This document shows, piece by piece, positions 35,592 to 49,965 of a stretch of 64,000 nt of DNA. Source of the DNA: Paramecium octaurelia (taxonomy: Eukaryota; Ciliophora; Oligohymenophorea; Peniculida; Parameciidae); the NCBI GenBank assembly GCA_905182995.1, contig CAJJDP010000011.1, positions 260,432 to 324,431 of the forward strand, written 5' to 3'. The notes under the pieces were generated by a model. That model was given only the letters and a program-made list of their open reading frames with translations. It did not search any database and was not told the DNA's origin. The first letter of the stretch is position 1. The number at the start of each line of letters is the position of its first letter. The translations under genes were made by a program, and so were the position numbers.

Positions 35592-36045
35592 TCATTCTTA
35601 AATTTGTTTAATTTAAGCTAAGTTATTATTCGATTGTTTCAGCTTGTTTTGTGTTAAATGTTAAATTTTGAAAATAGATGCTCGAGGAATAGATATTTTT
35701 TGACTTGATTTATAATAAAACATATACTATGATAATAAGAACTTTTACTTACGACAATTGAATTTATTCCTCGCTTTTTCTTCTGTTATCGGTCAAGATT
35801 GGACATGTATTTAAACCAGTAAGTAATTGACAATCACTAGATTTACTAGACAGCTCTTAAAGATCTTCTAAATCTTCAAATTACTCTTCATCATCATTTG
35901 AAAGTGGACTAATGTTTTATTTTGAGTAATAAGAATGAACATCTTGGAGTTTTCTTGTTGGAGTAATTGGCAAAAGAGTTGGGGTTAGTTGGTATTTGTT
36001 TGTATGTTAAATGGGTTTCTCAGGAGATGTTTCTTCACTAATCAT
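35592..36045 (-). CDS. Hypothetical Ser/Gln-rich protein, 143 residues
   Basis: Two exons with a 22-nt intron (35727-35748) give an exact reading frame. The N-terminal part is Thr/Pro rich (LTPTLLPITPTRKLQD), then acidic (NDDEEQFEDLEDLQELSSK), then basic and Gln-rich. TP and SP dipeptides suggest phosphorylation sites. It has no membrane segment and no recognised domain. Confidence 0.65.
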
Positions 36046-36674
36046 GAGAAAGTATATATTACATCGTTTCCTCTGTATGTATAATTTACATATTTGAATA
36101 TTATTAATCATTTTCTTTCTTGCATTTTTGACAATTAAATATATCAAAAAAGTTAAAATATCCAAGTATAACCTTAAAATAATCAAAAATAATAATGAAA
36201 AATTAATTAATATAAGTTAATAACAAGTAAATCAAGAAGGAATCAAACTTATTCTGTATATGCAGATATTATTATCAATTTTTGAACTTTAAACTTAGTT
36301 CCATTATTTTTGGGAAAAAACTCTTATTAAAATTTATTTAATAAAGATTAAGTGTTTGAGCTAAATCTAATTCTAGAACACATACAAAAATGTTATAATT
36401 GAGTAATGGAATTTAACTGATTTTTCTCAATACATAACAAATTTATATACTTAAAATTGGTTTCTTTCTTATTTTTGAAAAGAGCGAAACAAATATAGGA
36501 TTGATTATCTTGAATATTTGAATAATTTTTATCGAAATTTATGACTATTTTATTTTTTAAAGGATTATCGTAAATGTGACAAAATATGCTAATTTATTAT
36601 CATATGGAATGATGATATCTGATTAAAACAGTATTTGTTATTTAATTCATAAAAATTAATTTCTTATAAATATA
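36046..36674. other. Intergenic, no gene seen
   Basis: AT-rich spacer between two minus-strand genes, without sustained open frames or recognisable elements. Confidence 0.6.
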
Positions 36675-39600
36675 TCAAGAGTTCATTAAAAGATATAACC
36701 CTAGTTTTTAGATTTTAGGTGCTTTTTCTTTAACATATTAAATTTTATTCATATCCATTTAATAATTATTAATTTCAATTTTTGATGTTATATTTTTGGT
36801 CTGTTTTCTTTTGAAATTGCGAGCAATAAGCCCTTTTGTAAATTGTCTATCATCTTACCTAATCTCCTAGATGGGATGATCGAGATTGCATTGATATACC
36901 TTTTTATCAAATTCAGATTAGAAGGATTTTAGAAAATGGAGTAATTCAGTTTCATTAATAAATTCACATCTTCGGTTTAATTGATTCTCTATTTCCACTG
37001 GATCAAAATTGCAAACCAACTTACTTTATTTTCTTTAAGGAGACCCTACTTCTTCTTCTTTGTCTCCATTTTGATTTTGTTAAAGTTGATTACTATAGTG
37101 TTAATCTTGAAATTTCAAATGTATAATTTTCTGAACTTCCTAATCCTTTTATTTTAATTTTAGTTTATTTTCACATAGATAGTCCATTTCAGAATAGCAA
37201 CTATTTACAATATTATATCTGAAATCTATCTTTTCTTCATAATTTCTTTATATGTTTTAGATCTAATCTTATCTTTCATTATCTAAAGAATAGCAATAAC
37301 GTTACATAATGAAACTTAATATTTAACATCTTAGTCATATTGATGACTCAATTCACCAATTAGTGATTCAATGATTTATTTTTTTTATGGAAGAGGCATG
37401 TCATCAGGAATCTTATACTATTCCATCAATTCTCTTTCCATTTTCATTCTCTCAATTTGTTTTTAATACTCGGTTTGCTTTTGCTTTTCCTTGTCAAGTT
37501 GTTCTGCTTTTCTTGGCTAGTAAAAATAAATAAAGGATTATACATCCATTGGAGAAACTTAAGATGATGATTTTCTTCTCTATTATTAAATTTGGATAGA
37601 AGGGGGTTATAGTTTCTATTGTGGTTTCTTAGGTTTCAATCTGCTTGGTCGTTCTGGTTCTAAGGAAGATTCATTTGTATATTCCTTTTCATAATTGCTA
37701 TCTTCTGATTTTTGTTTCTGTATGGAAATCTTAGTTTGAGAATATTCGTTTGATAATTAAGGTCGCTTATGCTAATTAGATTACTTCTTCCTCCTTTGCA
37801 CTTGGGTATTTTGGACACTGCTCGTATTACTAGGTTGAGCAGTTTATACAGATCCCATTGGAGTATTTGGAGTTATAGATTTGGCAACACTTCTGGAGGA
37901 GGACTAAGGATGAAATGAATTATCACCAATCTTAAGATGCATCCCCTCCTAAGTTGAAAATAAGATTGTCTAATGTTATCTCATAGAACCATCTAAAGAT
38001 TCTTCCTCTATTATTCTTTCTCTATTGTCACACCTGCTAACTTAGATATTTATCTAATTATTTTCATTTTCATAATTATTTAAGGATGATGAACTTCCAG
38101 TCTACTCTAAATTGTTAATTGTATATTAATATCTATCCTCTTCCATCTTTTCAAATTTATTATCATTTTTGAATACTCTTTCTTATGAGTATCTTCTTTT
38201 TTTCTCTTCTTCCTCTTAATCATATTCATTTTCATTGCCTTAAACATTATGGGATTTCATTCTCTTAGAACCTCTTTTAAAGGTAACTGTCAATTAATTC
38301 TTGTGCTATTTCTAATCAGTTTCTGAATTATTGCTCACTGAGTTTCTTTACTCCATCTTATCTTTCTGAACTGAAGTTAAAGTTCTTGAAGATAAGGGAG
38401 GCATTAACGAATTAATCTCTTATTAATCTATAGTCTGTCTCTTAGACTAAAATGAATGCTCACTTTTATTTTAGAAATTTGAATCTGGTCTATTATGGGT
38501 TGGTTATTTAATTTCCTTTGGCAAAGAATATTATGGAGATTGTGTTATAACCATATCATCCATAATATCTGTTTTTACAAATTACGGACTTTCTAACTGT
38601 CTTTCATCCAATTCCCTTCGTGTCGCTCTTTATGAATTGTTCATGTTGCCGCAAAAACTAGTTTCTTAAGGTATTTTTTATTCTTCTTAATGGTTAGATG
38701 GATCTTTTTTAGATTGTTAATTCTCAATTAATGAATTTTAAGGTTAATGTTATATTTTTTTCTTTTGTTTAACTTCTTTTTATGATTTTTACTGTATATG
38801 AGTTCCTTTTTAAGATTTAAGTTAAAGTTATTATTACTTTTCATTCTTATTTCCATTATTTATTTGTTGATGATTGTCACTTTTTTTTTAATCTTATGGT
38901 GGTGGGATTTTAGATTGTGAAACTGGAGTTAAAGTTTTTCTTGAATTGCTTTCTGGCTAGCGTATTAAGTATGCCTATTAATGATAACTGCCTCTAATTG
39001 ATTTCAATAGGACATCTGATTGTTTTCTAGATGTTAAAGGTTGTTGTTAAATGGGCTCTAATTAATTATTAAAAGTAGCAGAATAATTTTATACTTACCC
39101 ATTTGATATTTCAGATGTGAAGTTTGTGTTTAATCTATACCTAAGGTTTTCACTTGGGATCAAACAGGATTATTGTGATTCCATTCTGATTTATGATTGA
39201 GAGTGATCTGATTCTTCTTGAGTCAACAAATTGTGATTGAATTTTTCATTCCTTGCTGTTGACAAATTATCTTATTTCAACAATTAATCTTGAGTATAAT
39301 CACGACTCGTGTGAATTGTCTTGAAGTCTTTAATTTCTTTTTTATCCGAAGTAATCTGTGACAATCTGAAATTTCTTTTATTTTTTTCTGTTTTAGTTGC
39401 TTCATCTACAAATTACTAATCCAAAATTTCCTTATCGCTAAATTCGTTTGTTTGATGCTCTTTTAAATTGCTATCCTTGTGTAACAACAGAACCCCGCTT
39501 TTATTAGAAATATTAATGGATCCTCGATAACCTAATTGGCGAGTTGATGAAATTGTTTTTATCTCGTAACTTACTTCCTAGATCTTTGATTGTGATTATT

Positions 39601-39829
39601 AATGCTTAGCCAAGTTTACTTAAATAGTTTAATAGATTTTATTGAACACAGGTTATACTTTTATTTTTTTTTTGTATTTCTAAGTCATCAAATCAATGAA
39701 TTAGGCTTGATCAACAAAAGATATCAAACCAATTTTGCCTAATTACACTTTTTCAACTATGTTGGCTAGAAACATGTCTTCTCTCTAATTCTATCGATTA
39801 TCTCCAAATTATAGATTAAGTGATTTCAT
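36675..39829 (-). CDS. Large disordered/coiled-coil protein, about 1,000 residues
   Basis: It starts MKSLNLQFGDNRQNQREDMF and runs through long Ser, Gln, Asn, Lys and Glu-rich sequence without recognisable folds. A coiled coil (EQLDKEKQKQTEYQKQIERM) is followed by a helical region (IPDDMPLPQKKQIIESLIGE, LSHQYDQDV) and a final helical part (NETELLHFLKSFQSEFDKKV). Several short introns are needed, for example one near 39095 after EISNGQ; not all could be placed. The look is that of a scaffold, centriolar or cortical protein, but no family is recognised. The C-terminal boundary was chosen at the first in-frame TGA. Confidence 0.7.
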
Positions 39830-40578
39830 AATAATATTAATAATAATTGAATTGTATATTTTATTCATTTATCATCATTTCCAACTTGAAATGAAGAAGT
39901 AAATGCAATCTTAGTTGTAATATACATTTTTGAAGAAATAATTTAAAATAATTTTAAAATATATACGATGAAGCGAATTATTAATTGAAATTGTTTTGAT
40001 AAACTTTATATGAGTAAAATTTAATTAATAATAATTACTCACGTGAAAGAAGAATAAAAGGAAGAGAAATCACGCTGGTCCTGCATACTTTAAACCATGA
40101 AAAGTGGAATGATTCTATTCGATAACTATGGATTTCTTAAAAGGAGATTAATTATCTGATTCTCATTTAACTTTATAAAGTTACTATTTAATGTATTTAT
40201 ATTTTTCAAATATTTTAATTATAATGTGATTATTAAAATAGTAATAATATGATTTTTTTTTAATACGTATAACCACTCCCAAAAATAATATTCTTTATGC
40301 AAGCTTAAAAATACTTATTTTATTACAAGACACCCTTGAATTACGAAATGATGTAGTGGAGATGTAATCTTATTCAATTTCACATTTTCTACGATGAAAC
40401 CAGTTGAAAATTATAATAACATCTGTTCTGCTTTGTTTTCTTTAGAATTAGTCAGATGAGTTATACGTATAAATGCACATTGGGCATTAGTAATATAGGG
40501 CTAGCATTTTAGGTAATTTTTTACAGGAATTGATTAAGTAATATTAATAGTGTATCATAAAATATATATAAGGAATGA
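39830..40578. other. Intergenic, no gene seen
   Basis: AT-rich spacer of about 750 bp that includes the promoter of the large minus-strand gene. No frame or structured RNA is evident. Confidence 0.6.
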
Positions 40579-40815
40579 TCAAATTATATGGGAAAGTTAT
40601 TTAAATTTCCTTCTTTTATAAAGATCATTTGTAGAGAGGTTTAGTTTGGGTACTGAATTTAAGCAAAATCTCCTTCTTTGATTAGTTGAAGAAATGGTGA
40701 CATCTTTCTTTGAGCTATTACCTGCTAGTAGTACATTAGATTGGCTTGATATAAGATTGTCATCTTTAGTACTGAATTGTTTTATCTTCATCGATTTTTA
40801 GTTTGAACAACCCAT
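40579..40815 (-). CDS. 78-residue MGC-starting acylated small protein
   Basis: The intron-less ORF begins MGCSNQKSMKIKQ. Gly2 with Cys3 and Ser6-like spacing is the classic myristoylation/palmitoylation signal. The remainder is hydrophilic: LISSQSNVLLAGNSSKK, STNQRRRFCLNSVPKL, YKRRKFKQLSHII. The RRRFCLNSV stretch could be a basophilic kinase site or docking motif. No family is recognised. It is predicted to sit on the cytosolic face of a membrane or cilium. Confidence 0.62.
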
Positions 40816-41155
40816 ATTATTCAATATTATTAATATTATCAATGATTTAATAATTATATTTGTGTTATACAAATGACGAGGAATAATGTGTGATACAATT
40901 AAAGAAAAAATATACAATTTTTAAGTTAATTCGTTAAATAAAATCTGGTGTGTGTACTTGCTAAAAATTTAACAAATTAATTCAAAGAAATAAAGAACCA
41001 GTAATTTATGAATCTATTTTAATTCCATTAAGATATGAGAAAACAAATCAAAAGGATTCAATTATAGGTCTATAATATGATTTGAGATCTTATCAATTGA
41101 ATCTTGATGAAGAAGTAAAGGAAAATAAAATTTTAAAAAATTTTATATATAATAC
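40816..41155. other. Intergenic, no gene seen
   Basis: Short AT-rich spacer between the 3' end of the giant surface-protein gene and the start of the small MGC gene. Confidence 0.6.
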
Positions 41156-44100
41156 TCATAATGGTCTCTTCAATATAATTTTCTTGGTATCTTTATCTTC
41201 TTTTCGAGTTGAAGGGATTTCAGAAATAACTTCAGGGAACACTTTACTTAAATTTTCCGAGGAATCCAAAGAATTTTATTACACGTTCAATCCTTTATAA
41301 TTCGAACTTGGTCTTTTGAGTAACTTTACGTCGTCATCCTTACCGTCTCTGTCTGGACTATTCACATCTCTGTGGTGGTCCATAGAATTACCTTGCTTAA
41401 TTTCCAGATCCTTTTCTGATAAATCTGAAGAACCTGAGGTTGATTTCTTTCTTTTCTATATGATGAGAGGAGCACTCTTATCTGTTCTTCTCCGTTTTAT
41501 ACCCTCTCTGGTTTCATACCTGAGTATTGCCCAATAATTGATAACCCGTTCCTTCATCTCTTTTTTGTTGATTAGAAACTTTTTGAGGCAAGGGTATTAG
41601 AATTCAATGTTTGGGAACATTTATTTAAATTTGGTTCTCACAATATCCAGTTTGTCATTAAATTGATTGATGTACCCTTCAAACAAGTGATAGAGGATTA
41701 AAACTATCAAAAGAGAGTTGATTATTGCGATTACTAAGAACATTATGTATTATAGATAATCTAAATTTTCATTTTGACTAGCATAAATAAGAACTCCTAA
41801 ACATAATGAGCAGGAACACACTGCAGTGGACATTTAATCAATAAAGTTAAGCTTTTTCTATTTGTAAGGAATAAATGTAAATGAAAATGCTCCATAAAGA
41901 AATACAATTAGAAATATGATTAATCCCTTAATAACTATTTTATTTTCATAGTAGGTCAAAGAGATGATCACAAGTTCCTTTTCAAAGATTTTCACGAATT
42001 CCCAAAGATATGCTTAATTAGTGTATTCATGATAGAAGAATCCCCATCTCTTTCGTATTTCCATAGTTTCTAATTGGTGCTTATTCCTTCTGATGAGATG
42101 CATAAAGGTCAAAGGCAGCAAGATACTCCAAAGCAATAGATTTGGACCAATAAATATATAAATGTAATATTGATGCATGTCAGTATAATATTGATAGCTA
42201 ACATTGCTTTAAACCCATTCGATTCCACTGACTGTTCTTGAACTCAATAATGATATGAACCCTCCAACTAAAGTAGGTTGTAAGTAGATGAACATATAAA
42301 TAAATGTAGTGTATATGATTCCTATCTTAAAAGGTGCAATCCTCATTAGCACTCCTGTAAAATAACCAAAAAAGAATAAAATCATATAAAATAAAGGCAT
42401 TAACAATGCCCATGCCATTCTGAAGTACAATAAATCGATTGTTGCAAAAGTAACTAAAAAACAATCTAAAGAATATGCCATAGATTGAGTAGGATTTCCC
42501 AAAACTTCCATGGATGAAACGAAGGCAGTAGGTATAGAAATTCTGAATGTAGTTAAAGCTGCAATGATTTATAAATAATTGGTTAATTATTTCATAATAA
42601 TAGATGCATTATCTACATAATGTACTATATTTACTTGATTGTATGTTTATTCTTGCACCTATTGATTATAGAACTTGCTGATGGATTAAGTTTTCAATAA
42701 ATGAATAGTTGCCCTTGACTGACATGATCATGGTCACAAGAGTGAATATTGAAATACCAATAATGATTAGAATATTTGATTCAAGAGTGTCCGAACAAGC
42801 ACCGCAAGTGTATTTTTTGCTTACTGAATATTAAGGCCCTCTGATTCCATAGATGTCGCATTATTCACACAAAGCTCCAATATGGCCATCATAACAAGAT
42901 GTATCACCAGGAACCCAACCTCCAAGACAATTAGAAGGCAAGTTATAACATTCTTCAATATTATCATTTTTTGGAAGAGGTCTCCAATATTGTTCTCTCA
43001 ATTTGATTCTAACAGGAGTGACCTTTTCCATTTGAATTGAATTTATGCCTTTACATTGTACACTGTTCTCTTGAACAGAATATGTATTGTCTGAGCTACA
43101 CGAGGTACATTTCTAATCTAAGTAGGCTTCTCCAATTTAGCAAGGAATGGTTCTCAAATTCAAATAGAGTGCATAGTTTTTATTATAGGAGAGCACATTA
43201 TAAGGAGACTGTTGATTATATATTGGGATCTTTATGGAAGTGCATGAGACTAATATATAGATAATAATTGGTTACATTTGAGTTATAAGAAGATTTAATC
43301 CTGCAAGTACGGATCGAAATATATTTGTAAGTTATCAAAATTAAATGAATTACTAGAAACATCAAATTAGAATACAGATTGTGAAGTGAAATTCATCAAA
43401 AACTACTTAGTGTAATCTAAATTCAATTCATCCATCAATCGTCCTGAAACAGTGCAGGTCTCAGTAGTTGAAATAGATTTTATGATATTTAGATTCTTAT
43501 CTAAATTGTAAATTCTAAATATCCAATTATAAGGTATTTATTCTTAGGTATCTTCATAGTAATATTTGTATTAAGATATTTATTAACCAGAAGGAAGTAA
43601 TAAGTAGTTGCTCTCTATGTTTGGCAATTTGGTTGATTTAACATTCACAATGTCAATAATTTGTACATTTGAGTTATCAATTATATTATCATCATTCAAG
43701 TCTCCATCATTTTCTTAGAAAACCGAGATATCCATTAATTAACCCTCTTTCATCATCAAACCTAACTTTTCTGGTATTTATTCTATTTAGGTATTGGTGT
43801 TATGGAGAATGAAAATCTATGAATTTTCAAGATTATTTAGATTATTATTCATCATATAAACAGCACTTCCTAATTGAGCATCATTATTAATGAAATTATT
43901 GTTAAATTGATCTAAGATATTCTAACTTTCTGAATTGTAAACAAATGCCATTCCTCCTCCAATTAATGTTGCCTTGTTATCCATAAATTGAGTGTCAGTT
44001 ATTTGTGCACTCAACCCAACAACAGATATGGCTGCTCCTATCTAAGCTGAATTACTTTAAAATCGACTTTGCTGCAGTATTATGTTATACTTTTGAGTGG

Positions 44101-47100
44101 TAGTGGAACTCTGTAGGATCCTATTACTGTAAGTAATATTGAATTCAGGTGTTTCTTGAGTAGTTAGGACTAAACATCCAAAGTAACCAATTGTATTATT
44201 TTAACAAGTCATTCCAAAGATATTGGTTGTATGGTATGCTGACAAGTCATAATTATTGATTAATATCAGTCCTTATTTGCATCTATTGCAGTAAGTATTT
44301 TTGATGGTTACTGAAATCATATTGATCAAGTTATTAGATTTAACATTGCTTAATTTAATGAATTAAGGATTGTTATCAATTGAATATGTAGATTATAAAT
44401 TGGTAAAATAACATAAACCATATTCTGTTTATTTTATTGTGTTATCTACCATAAGTACTTTGGCTGATGAATAGAAAGATTTGATTTCTCTATAAGTGTT
44501 CAATTTAATTTCACTCAATATATATTTATCTGAATAGGATAACTAGTCATAATAGCTGTATAGTGTTGTATTATCCAGTTTGGTTTGTGCTATTTGTCTG
44601 TAATCATAGATATCCTAGTAAAAGGTTCTTAAATCTTCTTGTTCTTCACAAGTCTAAACTTTAGCAAGCTCTAACAACGAAGAAATCGATTAACAATTAC
44701 TGTTGAATTTGTATACAAACTATTCTTCTGTCAGTACTTTCTATTCAGTAATATTTGTAATAACTATATTCTGTAATTCTACCGTTGACTACTTCGTGTA
44801 ATGAGTGATCTCTATTAATGATTACGTAAATATTGTAATATCTTTAATTGTTAAATCCTGCAGAATAACTGTAAACATATTCATAAGCACCATCAACCCT
44901 TGAATCTGTATATTGATAAACTAGCTGGATTGAATTTCTAAGATACCATAATTCTATTTAATTAAGCTTATCCCAGATATAATCAATTGCTCTTCTTCAT
45001 AACTGATATCCACTAATTGTTTTAAAAATTCTTCAAAATTATTATTTATTATATTTGTATTAGTAATACTCACTATTGGTAATACTAATGAAGACACTGA
45101 AAATGATATATCTATTAATGAACTCTATAGGGATGAGCATTCAATAAATTGACTGTCCTTAATAGATATTTCTTGTTCATACATGGATGTTTATACATAA
45201 ATACAACCTCCAGCTACTCTTGACACACTATGATTCATAGTGACTTTGTTCAATTTAATATCATAATTGGACTTCTATAGGTTCAGATACAGCGAACCTC
45301 CATATGCCTAATCAACATATTCCAATGATGTAGATAGATTAGTGAATTCAGTATTGCTAATAACAATGGAGGCTAGATCTTGACCTAAGAAATAGAAGGC
45401 TGTTCCCATAAGAGACTTGCCATTCATAAATTTGATTTCATCAAGTTCTAGTTTTTTACATTGGATATATATATTTGAACCCTCGGAATCGATGGTGAAT
45501 TTGCCCAACAACTAAGAATAAGTACTCACTTGATATTCATCGAATCTATCTAGCCAATTTGGTTCCATCATATTTGTGTAGTTAAACAAAGAGGTCAATA
45601 ATTTTAAAGATTGACATTTTATGATATTGATACCATATTGTGATTAAGTGGCTCTATTATTCTAAGCAACCATGTTTTGAATGCTTATAACTCCATTTGG
45701 ACTAAGTATAGTAAAACATGTAGATATTTCCATGGTGACAGATTCAACTAGTTGATGTAAATGGTTGCCTATCATTTACACATTATTGATAAGTATCGTT
45801 TGAAGCTAATCAGATTCGATAATGACACTTCCAATGTCAGTTACTGGATTTGATACTGAGATTGATGTATTGAAGATATTTATATTCTCTAGGATTATGA
45901 CTTCATTAGTGTAACCATAGAAAAATTCAGATGCATTGTTGGTGCCTGTTTAAATAATTAAGCTACTAGTTTATTTCATCAGAGACTCAAATGATTAAAT
46001 ATAAATGAATCCGTTATCGATTCCTAATAGTCCTTTGAGAGAAGCATCTGAGATTTTGACTCCAAATAAGAAATCCTAAACATCTAAACAATAGCCATTA
46101 TAACTGCCGAATGATTATTTTTCATATGAACAAGTAGTAGTGCTGGGTAATTTGTTATTAAAAGGATATTGAATGATAGTATCATTAACAATTTTAGTAC
46201 GAGGACTAGTGTCTTTCACACCAATAATATTCTTGGAATAATCACATAAGAATGTGGACACTTCCAAAGATGCTATATCTTGAAAGGAAATTACAGTAAT
46301 AGCTAATTAAGTGTCAATTACGATATTAGTTAATTTGGCTCTGTTGATTTGAGTAGCTCTAATGATTGCAGAAGAAACTGATAATCTTTGAATTAAAGAG
46401 AGTTCTACATAGTTATTATAGATGTAGATGTTCTTCATCACCAAATTTGAACGTAACTCTAACTAATTGTATGGTGTTAATATGAGCATCAAACAATTGA
46501 TGTTGTAACAAGTATTCTCCACAAATTTTAAGTTTGATATTTCAAATGGATAATTTTTGATGACCTAATAAAATTATTATTAATCTGGAACTTGATCAGA
46601 AGTTGTAAATATAAGTGATCCGTTTGTAAAGACATTCATATAGATGTAAACGTTTTATACAGAGTAAGTATTGCAGATGAATAATTCGCTATCATTAAAT
46701 CTATTCCCTACTATGTCTAATTGATTAATGGATAATGAGAGAATGTAGCTAGATTTAATTATACTTGATGATTAATAAAACTTTGACTGTCTGATAGTCA
46801 ATTATGAAATCGAAAACAAGGAGACAAATAATTGATATTCTTGTTAATTAATAAACAATGATGTCCCATTGAAAATGCAATCTGAAATGACTAAATTGTT
46901 GATATTTACTGTACCAAAAGGTGTCAATGGAAAGAGTGTATTATTTATAAATTGATTCATAGAAAAATAGAGATTAGTGAACTAAAACTAGTAGCTCGTA
47001 AGCTTTTCCTAATTAATATCTATTTAATCCACATACAATAGGTTTTAGATGTAAACATCTAAAAACTCTAAGTAATTGATGCTTTGTAATTTTAAAGTAA

Positions 47101-49732
47101 ATACTTAGGATTCCTATGATTTGGAGTATTCATATCCTAATTTGCAATACTATATCTACAAGTAGGTTGATAAAACACTATTAGTTATTATTAGTCCAAA
47201 GTCATTATTCAGATAGGAATAGATGTTGATATTTTTGATCATCACAAAAGGGAAATCCTACAAATAGAAATTGTTGGTTATATGGAATGTAATTGGCACA
47301 TTATGAGCACTTAGAATGTTGACTTAGAATTTTGTCAAAGCATATACATTTTTATGGAAATCTGTTACTAATTATGTTGACTTTTTAAATGTGCATTAGT
47401 AATCAATGGAATTAGTAAATAATATATTGAGTGTCAATTCTTCTAATGGTGCTTAATTCATAACTTAGTATAATTGAAAAGTCTCCAAATCTGTAAATTC
47501 TATTGATGCAACTTCCTCAATGTCAATATAATAATAATCACTTAAGCTGTAATGATATAACTTTTAATCGTCAGTTAAGGTTTGATAGATAGAATAATAC
47601 TCATCGTCGTTGCAATACACATGAACAGTGATTTCAGCAGTATGTCGACATCTTTTAGTATTGGAAGAAGCTGCTTGTTGATAGCCACACAAAATAGGCA
47701 GATTCAAGTAAGAATTATATGAAATACTTTGAAGATTGGACATAGTCATAGCCTGCACTTTGTAACACAGTCTACCATATTGGAGTAAGTTGGGATTATC
47801 AGGATTGAAGTAGTAGTTAGTGATTTCATACTGTAATCTTTCTCTGCAGGCCAAACAATTCAATGGACATTCGATGCATTCAGATTTATCCGATACTAAT
47901 GATCTATCATTAAATGTATCATAACATTCTCCGCAGAAAGCATAGGTTGATTTAAAGACACAACTGTTAATTTAGTCAACACTTACGACTTGATTCTCAA
48001 CTTAGCAATTGCTACTACAACCTAAACATTCGTTGCCATACAATTGATAGCCAAAATTACATGATGTGCATTAAATATTAATGGGGATGTCATTTAAGAA
48101 AGTCTCCTTTAGTGAGTTACTGATTGGTTGCATTTTAAATAGGTAATCAGTAAAGTTATAGGTCTGAGAATATTGCCAACATTTTTGACAATTATTGGGA
48201 CAGGCATCACAAAAGCCAGTAAAGATGTTTGGAAAATATCCATCGCCGCATTAAATACATTAGTATAGTGTTTGAGCAGCCTTTGTGAATATTTAACCTG
48301 ACCCATCTGTGTATTATGTTTGATCCAAACTCTTATAAGAAAAGCAATTTGAACAATAACTTATGTAGGATGTGCAAGAACTAGAACAAGTATTACTGAA
48401 TTGGTTGAGTATTACGTTGCTGATGCATTGTCTGCATTTTAAAGTGACATCTGTGTATTTCCTATCACATTGATCAGGCGCAGGAACAGACTATACACAA
48501 CTTTATTTATCAGCACTGACAGTATAACCACTGACGCATTTGAAACACAATAAATTTGATACAAGATCGTTAGCCTTACTTGGTTCAAAATCGTAATCCA
48601 TGGTTGTCACATCTCCTCTAATGTTGTAATAACATAAATCGCATCTTGGTATTTAACATGTCACACAATCCATACCATTATGACTTACAAAACTCTAGGT
48701 GGAACACTGTCTACACCTTTTAATGTATTCATTTTATTTGCTTATATCTTCTATCTTAATCATTGTCCTTGTTGGATAATGATATTGCACATTTGAAGAA
48801 TAAGATACATATTCACACCTCTTGCATTCGTTCCCACAATATTCGCATTGTTTCTAATCTAATGAGGCCACCATTCCTTCTTTACATTTAGTGCATACAG
48901 TCTACAATTGCACCACAAAACAATTTAAACAGCCGTCTTGACATTTTTAACATAAACCATTTTTTATCATATATCCATCATTACACTATGTGCATTATCC
49001 GTTCGAACACTTTAAACAATCCTATGGACAACTGATACACAACTGATTTTTGAACTCATAAGTCAATAAACACTCAATTCCAATTGCACTGTCCTCGGCA
49101 TAAGGAGAACTAATACTATTACAATTTTCAGTTGTCCCTGGAATGCAGAATCTCTTACAACCTGAACAGATGTAAGTTTCGTATTAGAATTACACCTATA
49201 TACTTATATTTAACATTTACATCTCTTGTGATCGAATCCAAGTTCACTCCGCTAGAAGTTGAAGGACCAATAAAATACAATTCGGTGTATTCCTTTGTTT
49301 TACGAATATATGTCCCCTTCATATAATCTCCGCTTTCGATTGAATACTCATACGAGCAAGTTCTATTACTCCACCAAGTATAAGGGTGCTCTACGCAATC
49401 CATGCAATATAAAGTGAAGCTATCAACAACCTTTTAATAAGGGCTACATAGGTTTCTGTTCTTACCATGGTACACATGAAGATCCAAATAATAGGAAGTA
49501 TCCATACTCACATTTGATCTAATAGTTCTAACAATCAAATTATCCTAATGGGCATAATTCTTAACAAGCCCCGTTCTGAGCAGTCTTACATCCCATTTCT
49601 ATCTGTTGTCTATTGAATATACACTTTAACTTACTAGATGATCTGGTTTCTCGCTGTAGGCACAAACTAAATAATGGTAATAGTAAATAGAAGTAACATT
49701 AATATTATTTAAAAATTTATTTGTTTATTCAT
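41156..49732 (-). CDS. Giant surface protein: Cys-rich repeats, repetitive ectodomain, multi-TM C-terminus
   Basis: About 2,800 residues. A signal peptide (ILMLLLFTITIIQFV) precedes furin/growth-factor-receptor-like Cys-rich repeats (MGCKTAQNGACQELCPLGQF, NGxC/CxxC spacing) coded from 49.6 to about 47.6 kb. A long region down to about 43 kb is rich in short Asn/Ser/Ile turns, the style of a parallel beta-helix. Then come CYDGHIGALCEQCDIYG and about seven to nine TM helices (SLDCFLVTFATIDLLYF, LLLWSILLPLTFMHL, ILIYASQNENLDYLQYIMFL). The cytoplasmic tail is basic, Ser-rich, then acidic. First introns: a short intron directly after the signal exon, and 22 nt near 49450. Many others were not individually fixed. 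Similar giant membrane proteins are common in ciliates; the role may be adhesion or sensing, but that is not established. Confidence 0.85.
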
Positions 49733-49779
49733 TCTTTTTATGTTTAAAAATACTAAATCATTTCTGTAACTATTTAATT

Positions 49780-49965
49780 ATGATCAACTCAATATCAATT
49801 CCAAATTTAATTTCAAAACCTTTTTCACTCGAATTCCTGAAATCAGAACACAAATTCGAAATACACCTTAACCGCTCTATTAATACATCCCTTTTAATTT
49901 TTGTTGCAATTGCAAAAGCAAGAAAACTAGATTATATTGATGTTCCTCAGAATGATAATTTTTGA
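49780..49965 (+). CDS. Possible 61-residue small protein
   Basis: The ORF reads under either code, from MINSISIPNLISKPFSLEF to DYIDVPQNDNF then TGA, with a mixed, non-repetitive composition and a short hydrophobic core (SLLIFVAIAKA). It sits 47 bp from the start of the giant gene on the opposite strand, so it could also be part of that promoter region. No family is recognised. Confidence 0.4.
   Translation: MINSISIPNLISKPFSLEFLKSEHKFEIHLNRSINTSLLIFVAIAKARKLDYIDVPQNDNF

Noticed and set aside
36775-36927. Alternative C-terminal frame of the large coiled-coil gene (QKGLLLAISKENRPKI)
   Set aside because: The frame continuous with SEFDKKVYQCNLDHPI needs no extra intron and ends cleanly at 36675; I kept that one, though the choice is not certain.
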